Source: Enterobacter cloacae complex sp. ECNIH7 (GTDB lineage Bacteria > Pseudomonadota > Gammaproteobacteria > Enterobacterales > Enterobacteriaceae). From it: DNA of 64,000 nucleotides. Below, piece by piece: positions 57,796 to 64,000 of the stretch. A program made the position numbers and the translations under genes. The notes beneath the pieces were generated by a model that had not been told where the DNA came from, did no database searches, and saw only the letters and a list, made by a program, of their open reading frames with translations. Location of the stretch: the NCBI RefSeq assembly GCF_002208095.1, contig NZ_CP017991.1:1-64000 (forward strand), written 5' to 3'. Position 1 is the first letter of the stretch; each line of letters starts with the position of its first letter.

Positions 57796-58410
57796 TCAAA
57801 TTCGGCTGAGTAGCTTCTCGCCATCTGGACGTAGCTCGCCCTTGGGTGAAATATGCCGATACAGGGTCTGCCGCGTGATGCCAAGTTCCTGGCACAGGTC
57901 GCCGACCTTGGTCTCTGACTGCCCCATTGCCGCCATCGCCAGCCGCAGCTTGGCGGCGGTCATCTTGAACGGCCGGCCGCCTTTCCGGCCGCGTGCCCGT
58001 GCTGAGGCCAGGCCCGCCACGGTGCGCTCGGCGATCAACTCGCGCTCGAACTCGGCCAGCGCGGCGAAGATACCGAAGACCAGCTTGCCGGCGGCGGTCG
58101 TGGTGTCAATGGCCGCGCCGTGCCCGGTCAGCACCTTGAGGCCGATGCCGCGTCCGGTCAGGTCATGGACGGTATTGATCAGATGGCGCAGGTCGCGCCC
58201 GAGCCGATCCAGTTTCCAAACGACCAACGTGTCGCCTGGCCGTAGTGCCTTCAGACAGCTCGCCAGACCGGGACGATCCTCGCGTTTTCCGGACGCTTGG
58301 TCTTCATAGAGATGCGCCGGATCAACACCGGCCGCGACCAGCGCATCGCGCTGCAAGTCCGTCGCCTGGGAGCCATCCGCCTTCGATACTCGCATGTAGC
58401 CAATCAGCAT
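57796..58410 (-). CDS. tniR: TniR serine resolvase
   Basis: A 204-residue serine recombinase resolving Tn5053-type cointegrates at res. The catalytic Ser is in YMRVSKADGS, the Arg motif in VVWKLDRLGRDLRHLI, and the C-terminal helix-turn-helix is KVGDLCQELGITRQTLYRHI. It is the last tni gene, separated from tniQ by the res site. Confidence 0.95.
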   Translation of the reverse strand: MLIGYMRVSKADGSQATDLQRDALVAAGVDPAHLYEDQASGKREDRPGLASCLKALRPGDTLVVWKLDRLGRDLRHLINTVHDLTGRGIGLKVLTGHGAAIDTTTAAGKLVFGIFAALAEFERELIAERTVAGLASARARGRKGGRPFKMTAAKLRLAMAAMGQSETKVGDLCQELGITRQTLYRHISPKGELRPDGEKLLSRI

Positions 58411-58545
58411 CTTGTACCTGTCACATATACGTTCGATTATGTGACAGTTTGCATCGGGAAGCTCTGCACGTCAAAATTTGTCACTTAACCCGTCATTCTG
58501 TCTAAGGCATGCAAAGGGTAGGCTAGGCTCATAATGTGACAGAAA
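58411..58545. other. res site of the Tn5053-like element
   Basis: Between tniR and tniQ and reaching into the end of tniQ are repeated TGTCAC/GTGACA motifs. The clearest is an inverted pair, TGTCACATA (58419-58427) and TATGTGACA (58438-58446). Others are near 58479-58484 (TTGTCAC) and 58535-58541 (TGTGACA). Position and layout fit the three-subsite res of Tn5053/Tn402. Confidence 0.75.
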
Positions 58546-59688
58546 TTCCGGGGGGATGCCTTCCTTCGCGAAGGTGGCGCGCAACTGTTCCAAGGAAGCG
58601 GGGTCGCGCCGACCATAGGAAGCCAACGCGAACAGCGAGCGTGCCGTCTCGGGGTTGTGTCGTGCTTCAATGATGGCCTCATCAATGGCCTGGATTGCAC
58701 GCTGCCAGTGATCGACGGGTTCGGGCTTCGGCGCTTTCGCCGGCAGGCCACTGGTGAACCCGGTTTGGGGCTCGGACCAGAATAGCTTTGCGTGCTCGCC
58801 TGGCGGGCTTATATCCCTCACCTCAATCAAGCTGATTGCCGTTGCCGCCGCCTCCAGCATCTGCAACCGTACTGCCGGGTTCAGGGTTTCATACGGTCGC
58901 CACAGACTTTGCCCAGCACGCAGCGGATGCCCGCAGCATTCCCAGATTTGGCGGAGATACCCCGCGTAGGTGCCGCACGTCGAAAGCGGGGTGTTCAGCT
59001 CATCGAGCAGCGTGCGTAGCAGCCTAAACCACAATCCGGCGTGGATGCGTCGGCGCGGCAACTCCACGTGGCCGGTCGTCAGTGCCTGCCAGGTACGCTG
59101 GTCCATCGCCGCAATCGCGTCGCTGGCAGTGCGCGGTTCGGCGTCGGCGTTCTCCCAGCCGAGAAACCGCCCTGGCACGCCCCAATAGGATTCCAGCCAG
59201 CAGCCATGCAGTGGGCAGCTCAGCATCAGGGGCAGCTTCCACGCGAGCAGTACGGCTTGGTTCTCCGGATCGTTCAGACAGAGCGGGCAGGCGCGATGTA
59301 TCGGCTGGCTGGGCAGCCAGGCACGCCAGCTCGTGATGGATCGCGTCCTACGGCGGAGTTTCGGCAGCAGCACCGAGAGCTGGAACGCATAGGTTTCCAA
59401 TGCATCTGGAATCTGATCATCAAGGCTGTCCAGTAGCCAAGGCACCCAGCCGGCGAAACTCATGCAACGCAGCCGGTCCGGCTCGATGCCGCTCCGCTGG
59501 GAGAGCATCGCCAGCAGCGCCAGTGGTGGCGCGGTGTCCAGGTCATCAACCTGGCCGTGACCAAGATCGTGCTCCAGCAGCTCGGACACCTCCATGTGAT
59601 AGCAAAGGGCCACGCGGTTGAGCCACGAAGACAAGGCTTCGCCTTCCCTGGGAGCCGGATGCAGTGGCCAGTGTGGCGCTGGCTTCAC
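58471..59688 (-). CDS. tniQ: TniQ transposition accessory/targeting protein
   Basis: A 405-residue protein of the TniQ/TnsD family, needed for Tn5053 transposition and thought to take part in target choice. It has the zinc-binding Cys/His pattern (HRACPLCLND, about 133-142, and LSCPLHGCW, about 155-163) and the N-terminal family start LHPAPREGEALSSWLNRVA. It overlaps the tniB stop by 4 bases. Confidence 0.93.
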   Translation of the reverse strand: MKPAPHWPLHPAPREGEALSSWLNRVALCYHMEVSELLEHDLGHGQVDDLDTAPPLALLAMLSQRSGIEPDRLRCMSFAGWVPWLLDSLDDQIPDALETYAFQLSVLLPKLRRRTRSITSWRAWLPSQPIHRACPLCLNDPENQAVLLAWKLPLMLSCPLHGCWLESYWGVPGRFLGWENADAEPRTASDAIAAMDQRTWQALTTGHVELPRRRIHAGLWFRLLRTLLDELNTPLSTCGTYAGYLRQIWECCGHPLRAGQSLWRPYETLNPAVRLQMLEAAATAISLIEVRDISPPGEHAKLFWSEPQTGFTSGLPAKAPKPEPVDHWQRAIQAIDEAIIEARHNPETARSLFALASYGRRDPASLEQLRATFAKEGIPPEFLSHYEPSLPFACLRQNDGLSDKF

Positions 59689-60593
59689 ATCAGTTCCCGC
59701 TCGAATTGCCGCCGCCGCTCGCTGGGACCGGTGTAATCGGCCATGCTGAGCGTGCGATGGTTGATCGCTTCCTCACCGCTCTCCACGGCAGCGACGGCCG
59801 CCGCCATCAACAGGTGCGCCAGCTCGCCGATGGTGCCCTCGCTGCGCGTGAGCAGGTAGCGGGCCATATCCAGCGTGGCAATCGACGAGGGTCGCCGCAG
59901 CGGGAGCGAAGCCGCGAAGCTGGCCAGCAGTGAGCAGCAATCGTCGTTGGCCTCCCACACCGGCAGCATCATCGGCTCGAAGCGGTTTTCCAACTGGTCG
60001 TCCGAGCGGATCGCCAAGTAGGCATCGCGTGTGCCGACCCCGACCAGCGGGATGCGCAGCTCGTTGCCGAGGAAACGCAGCAGGTTGAGGAATTCCCGGC
60101 GGTTGACGCTGTTGCCGGCCAGGACGTTGTGCAATTCGTCGATCACCAGCATGCGCACGCCGACCTTGCGTAGCAGTGCCAGCGCCAATTGCTCCATTTC
60201 CGGCAGCCGTGGGCGCGGGCGCAATGGCGCGCCCATCGCGGCAAGTAGCGCGACGTAGAAGCGGATTACCGACGGTTCGGATGGCATCTGCACGACCAGT
60301 ACCGGAATGTGCTCCTGGTCGGCGTCGGAGCTGGCCGGGTGGGTGCGGCGGAATTTCTCGACGATCATCGACTTGCCGTTGTTGGTTGGACCGACCAACA
60401 GCAGGTTGGGCATGCGTTGTTTGTTCGGCCACGCATACAGGGCTTCCAGCCGATTCAGCGCCTCGACTGCTCGCGGATAGCCGATCCAGCGGTCAGCGCG
60501 AAGGCGATGGATGCGTTCGTCCGCCGGAAGACGGGCCAAGCCCTGGGCCACCGGCATCAGGTGGGACAAGTCGATGATGGGATATTCTTCCAC
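59685..60593 (-). CDS. tniB: TniB AAA+ transposition ATPase
   Basis: AAA+ ATPase (TnsC/MuB-like) that regulates target capture. The GTG at 60593 gives 302 residues, the Tn5053 length, with GAGGAG at proper distance; a GTG at 60602 is too close. It has Walker A VGPTNNGKS (about 70-78) and Walker B MLVIDELHN (about 147-155). It is coupled with tniA upstream and tniQ downstream. Confidence 0.95.
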   Translation of the reverse strand: MEEYPIIDLSHLMPVAQGLARLPADERIHRLRADRWIGYPRAVEALNRLEALYAWPNKQRMPNLLLVGPTNNGKSMIVEKFRRTHPASSDADQEHIPVLVVQMPSEPSVIRFYVALLAAMGAPLRPRPRLPEMEQLALALLRKVGVRMLVIDELHNVLAGNSVNRREFLNLLRFLGNELRIPLVGVGTRDAYLAIRSDDQLENRFEPMMLPVWEANDDCCSLLASFAASLPLRRPSSIATLDMARYLLTRSEGTIGELAHLLMAAAVAAVESGEEAINHRTLSMADYTGPSERRRQFERELM

Positions 60594-60595
60594 GG

Positions 60596-62278
60596 CTACC
60601 ACTCCTCAATCTGGTCGAACGGTTTGGCAGGTGGCTGGTTGTCTGCCTGCGGGTCAGCCATGTCCGCGTCCGGTGGTGGCGTGGTTTTGAAAAGAACTGC
60701 CGTTGCCTTGAGATGCTGGCGTCGATCCGCGTCGCGCCGCGCCTTGCGCGTAGCTTTCTGCGCGGTGGACACGATTTCGCGCATCTGGCCGATCATGCGA
60801 AACAGCGCCGACTCATCCACCTGTTCGCGCCCTTGCTGCCGCAATTTCGCCAGCGCCTGTCGTTGTTCCCAGAGGGTGACAGCCGGGTGCGACAAGGTGC
60901 GGTATGGAATTTCCAGATAGTGCTGCCCCTCCGGCTCCAGCACCCAAATGCGGCTGATGTCGCGCGGGTCGCGCCGGATCAGGAACGCAGGCAAGCGGTC
61001 GCGCCGAGCTATCCACGGCTTGAGCGCATCGGCGTAGTAATGGATGTGGTCGATGACGAAGCCGGTGCGGGTCAGCGTGCGGCGGATGATGGGCAGAAAA
61101 TCGACCAGAAAAGCCGTGGTGCGAGTGATGACGGTTGGCACGCCGGTCCGCGCGATAGCTTCGGCCCAGCGCGCTGCCGGCGGCTGGAGCAGGCCGTTGT
61201 GCACGGAGCCGTGGTAGGTGCCGACCGCCAATGTGAGCCAGCGCTCCAGCTCACGCAGCGTCAGGGCGGCCTTGTTTTCGGAATCGTAGTCGCCGCGCTG
61301 GTCAGGGTTGGAGAAGGTCGTCCCTGGCAATTCGTCGTGGATCATCTGCATCGCCGTGCCGATGATCCGTTCCACGATGCCGCCGTAGTGCGGCTGCCCG
61401 AGCGGGCGATAGTCAAGCCGGATGCCATGCTGCTCGCAGCCTCGGCGTAGCGCTTCGCTCTTGAACTCGGCCGCGTTGTCCAGGTAGAGCAGCCTGGGCT
61501 TGCCGCTCATCGGCCACTCCATTTCTATGTTCAGACCCTCCAGCCAGGGACGCTTGTCGCAGGCGACATGCACAAGGCACAGGCCGACCGAAACAGATGA
61601 CGGCGCTTCCAGCGTGACGACCATGCCGAGCACGCAGCGGGTAAACACGTCGATGGCGATGGTCAGATACGGACGGCCAATCGGTTGCCGGTCGCGCTCG
61701 TCCACCACGATCAGGTCGATGACCGTGTGATCAATCTGCACTTGTTCCAGTGGCGCGGTCACGGCGGGAGGCTCACCACCGACACCTTGCAGGCTGCGGG
61801 ACGCATCCTGACCTTCCCGGCGGCGAGTGGCCTTGAGCGGATCGAGGCCGGCGATCCGCAGAGCCACGGTGTTGCGCGCCGGCGCCCGCAGCTTTTGCGC
61901 TTTGCAAGCCTGCGCGACCTCGCGGTGGAACGCTGCCAGGCTACGCTTCTGCTTGGTCAGGAAGCGCTTTTGCAGCAACTCGCGGATGATGCGCTCAACT
62001 GATTCCGGCAAGCGTCCCTTGCCTTTTCCGCCGCCGGATCGGCTGCGAGCCAGGTCCGTCACAAGCCCAGCACCTTGCCGGGCACGGCGGATTAGGACAT
62101 ACACCTGCCGCCTGGACAGGCCAAGCGCGTGAGCAGCGGCATCGGCGGCTTCATGCCCGACCACATCAAGCGCTGCCAGCGGCCCGATGATTTCCGCCCG
62201 TTGCCGGGCCTGCGCCCAAGCCGCATCGGGCAGGGTGGCCACGCCTTGCTCGGCAATCAATGATGTGTCTGACGCCAT
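60596..62278 (-). CDS. tniA: TniA DDE transposase
   Basis: Transposase of 560 residues from the ATG at 62278 (GAGGTG upstream); the longer frame to 62371 runs through the terminal repeats. It has an N-terminal helix-turn-helix (HALGLSRRQVYVLIRRAR). The integrase core has the Asp in VQIDHTVIDLIVVD (about 202), the Asp in LLYLDNAAEF (about 267) and the Glu in YGGIVERIIG (about 303). It is intact. Together with TniB and TniQ it should mobilise the element, and TniR should resolve cointegrates. Confidence 0.95.
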   Translation of the reverse strand: MASDTSLIAEQGVATLPDAAWAQARQRAEIIGPLAALDVVGHEAADAAAHALGLSRRQVYVLIRRARQGAGLVTDLARSRSGGGKGKGRLPESVERIIRELLQKRFLTKQKRSLAAFHREVAQACKAQKLRAPARNTVALRIAGLDPLKATRRREGQDASRSLQGVGGEPPAVTAPLEQVQIDHTVIDLIVVDERDRQPIGRPYLTIAIDVFTRCVLGMVVTLEAPSSVSVGLCLVHVACDKRPWLEGLNIEMEWPMSGKPRLLYLDNAAEFKSEALRRGCEQHGIRLDYRPLGQPHYGGIVERIIGTAMQMIHDELPGTTFSNPDQRGDYDSENKAALTLRELERWLTLAVGTYHGSVHNGLLQPPAARWAEAIARTGVPTVITRTTAFLVDFLPIIRRTLTRTGFVIDHIHYYADALKPWIARRDRLPAFLIRRDPRDISRIWVLEPEGQHYLEIPYRTLSHPAVTLWEQRQALAKLRQQGREQVDESALFRMIGQMREIVSTAQKATRKARRDADRRQHLKATAVLFKTTPPPDADMADPQADNQPPAKPFDQIEEW

Positions 62279-62396
62279 GCTCACACCTCGCTTTGGTGCA
62301 CACGAGTATTGAGCATAGTCGAGATTGGTGCAGATGACTTCTGATATTGCGTTGTCAGGAGTCGCCTGCACATCTGGCGTTACGCCCCGTCAATTG

Positions 62397-62421
62397 GTGC
62401 AGTCGTCTTCTGAAAATGACA
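62397..62421. repeat. Right terminal repeat of the Tn5053-like element
   Basis: The complement reads TGTCATTTTCAGAAGACGAC and continues TGCAC. Further 19-base tni-type repeats (GGTGCAGATGACTTCTGATA around 62328, for example) lie inside, as expected at the tniA end. The next five bases, GCGCC, repeat the five before the left end. Confidence 0.92.
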
Positions 62422-62480
62422 GCGCCGGTTGCCTTGGCGGGCTTGTCACAAACCTACGTTTTTGAGAAGAAGGAGACTGC

Positions 62481-64000
62481 ATGCCCCGCCGTTCAATCCT
62501 CTCCGCCGCAGAGCGCGACAGTCTCTTGGCGTTGCCCGATACCCAAGACGAACTCATCCGGCTCTACACGTTCAGCGAACCCGACCTGTCACTAATCCGC
62601 CAGCGGCGCGGTGACGCCAACCGCCTGGGTGTCGCGGTGCAATTATGCTTATTGCGCTTTCCCGGTCAGGGCCTGCTGCCCGACGCTGCGGTGCCGATGC
62701 CCCTGCTGCAATGGATCGGACGGCAACTGCGCATCGATCCATCGTGCTGGCCACAGTATGCAGAGAGGGAAGAAACCCGGCGCGAGCATCTGCTTGAGCT
62801 GCGTGCATATTTGGGCATGGAGCCGTTCGGCCTGGCGCACTATCGGCAGGCTGTCCATGCCGCGACCGAGTTGGCCTTGCAAACCGACAAGGGCATCATG
62901 CTGGCCAACAGTGTTCTCGACGACCTGCGGCACCGACACGTCATCTTGCCGACGCTGGATGTTGTCGAGCGCGTCTGTGCCGAGGCGATCACCCGCGCCA
63001 ACCGGCAAATCTACGAAACCTTGTCCGAACCGCTATCGGACGCGCATCGTCGCCGCCTTGACGATCTGCTCAAACGCCGGGACAACGGCAAAACGACCTG
63101 GCTGGCCTGGCTGCGCCAGTCACCCGTCAAGCCCAATTCGCGGCACATGCTCGAACACATCGAACGCCTCAAGGCATGGCAGGCGCTCGACCTGCCTTCC
63201 GGCGTCGAGCGGTCGGTGCACCAGAATCGCCTGCTCAAGATCGCCCGCGAGGGTGGCCAGATGACACCCGCCGACCTGGCCAAGTTCGAGGCGCAGCGGC
63301 GCTACGCCACCCTGGTCGCGCTCGCCATCGAGGGCATGGCCACGGTCACCGACGAAATCATCGACTTGCACGACCGCATCCTGGGCAAGCTGTTCAACGC
63401 CGCCAAGAACAAGCATCAGCAGCAGTTTCAGGCATCCGGCAAGGCGATCAACGCCAAGGTGCGGCTGTTCGGGCGCATCGGCCAGGCGCTGATCGAGGCC
63501 AAGCAAGCGGGCCGCGATCCGTTCGCCGCCATCGAGGGCGTACTATCCTGGGATGCTTTCGCCGAAAATGTCACCGAAGCGCAGAAGCTCGCGCAGCCCG
63601 AGGACTTCGATTTCCTGCACCGCATCGGCGAGAGCTACGCCACGTTACGCCGGTACGCGCCGGAATTCCTCGCCGTGCTCAAGCTGCGGGCTGCGCCCGC
63701 TGCCAAGGATGTGCTGGACGCCATCGAGGTGCTGCGCGGCATGAACAGCGACAACGCACGCAAGGTGCCTGCCGATGCGCCGACCGACTTCATCAAGCCG
63801 CGCTGGCAGAAGCTGGTGATGACCGATGCCGGCATCGACCGGCGCTACTACGAGTTGTGCGCACTGTCGGAACTGAAGAACGCGCTGCGCTCCGGCGACA
63901 TCTGGGTGCAAGGCTCACGCCAGTTCAAGGATTTCGAGGACTACCTGGTACCGCCTGTGAAATTCGCCAGCCTCAAGCTGGCCAGCGAACTGCCGCTGGC
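62481..64000 (+). CDS. tnpA: Tn21-subgroup transposase TnpA, N-terminal part
   Basis: Transposase of the host Tn3-family transposon, open from the ATG at 62481 (AAGGAG upstream) to the edge of the window, about 506 codons. It begins [20 protein letters not shown] and carries the family segments [60 protein letters not shown] and [20 protein letters not shown], all close to Tn21 TnpA. The catalytic DDE part lies beyond the window. The Tn5053-like insertion left 60 bases of its leader, so expression may be changed. Confidence 0.92.
   Translation, partial: MPRRSILSAAERDSLLALPDTQDELIRLYTFSEPDLSLIRQRRGDANRLGVAVQLCLLRFPGQGLLPDAAVPMPLLQWIGRQLRIDPSCWPQYAEREETRREHLLELRAYLGMEPFGLAHYRQAVHAATELALQTDKGIMLANSVLDDLRHRHVILPTLDVVERVCAEAITRANRQIYETLSEPLSDAHRRRLDDLLKRRDNGKTTWLAWLRQSPVKPNSRHMLEHIERLKAWQALDLPSGVERSVHQNRLLKIAREGGQMTPADLAKFEAQRRYATLVALAIEGMATVTDEIIDLHDRILGKLFNAAKNKHQQQFQASGKAINAKVRLFGRIGQALIEAKQAGRDPFAAIEGVLSWDAFAENVTEAQKLAQPEDFDFLHRIGESYATLRRYAPEFLAVLKLRAAPAAKDVLDAIEVLRGMNSDNARKVPADAPTDFIKPRWQKLVMTDAGIDRRYYELCALSELKNALRSGDIWVQGSRQFKDFEDYLVPPVKFASLKLASELPL

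Overview
The window is a mosaic segment of a large resistance plasmid from an enterobacterium (Klebsiella/Enterobacter/Escherichia type). The evidence is an IncFII-family replicon (copB, CopA antisense RNA, tap, repA, downstream CIS/oriR), a sil-pco silver/copper cluster of enterobacterial type, IS1 and an ISNCY element. Several GC-rich blocks (type I restriction island, mer/tni transposon and its host Tn3-family element) look as if they came from Pseudomonas-like or betaproteobacterial pools.

Layout. 1-2.4 kb: the C-terminal part of an SF1 helicase and an HNH endonuclease. 2.5-24.5 kb: the metal island, with copM-like DUF305 gene, silE, silSR, silCFBA, a DUF411 gene, silP and a DUF2933 gene, then a pcoG-type peptidase, a third SilE/PcoE paralogue, pcoABCD, pcoRS and pcoE. 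SilA/B/C form the tripartite efflux pump and SilF carries metal to it; SilP and PcoA/B/C/D handle Cu/Ag across the membranes; SilE, PcoE and the paralogue are periplasmic metal sponges. Dyads upstream of silR/silC, silE and pcoE share TGACA-N4-TGTCA, while pcoA has TTACA-N4-TGTAA. 24.6-29 kb: one complete and one truncated copy of an ISKpn21-like element in tandem, then IS1. 29-35.3 kb: the remaining part of a Tn3-family transposon carrying a truncated universal stress gene and a SulP anion transporter.

35.3-43.9 kb: a defence-type operon on the minus strand: WYL regulator, DUF262/DUF1524 (GmrSD-like) protein, hsdM, hsdS and an hsdR cut by the Tn3-family transposon. Directly upstream is a fragment that I recognise as the C-terminus of TnsE, so this island was probably cargo of a Tn7-like transposon. 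43.9-46.5 kb: the IncFII-type replicon.

46.6 kb to the end: a Tn21-subgroup Tn3-family transposon (left inverted repeat, serine recombinase and three coupled unknown genes, cupin-HepT-MntA toxin-antitoxin operon, and tnpA running off the right edge). It is split by a complete Tn5053/Tn402-like transposon (49817-62421) with 25-bp ends and a 5-bp duplication, GCGCC. That element holds two mercury modules: merR-T-P-A-G-B1-D1, and a deleted merR-(merA remnant)-B2-D2-E, followed by tniR, Q, B and A. It should give broad-spectrum (inorganic and organic) mercury resistance.

No rRNA, tRNA or CRISPR array was seen. All product names come from recognising motifs and remembered family sequences; no database search was possible.
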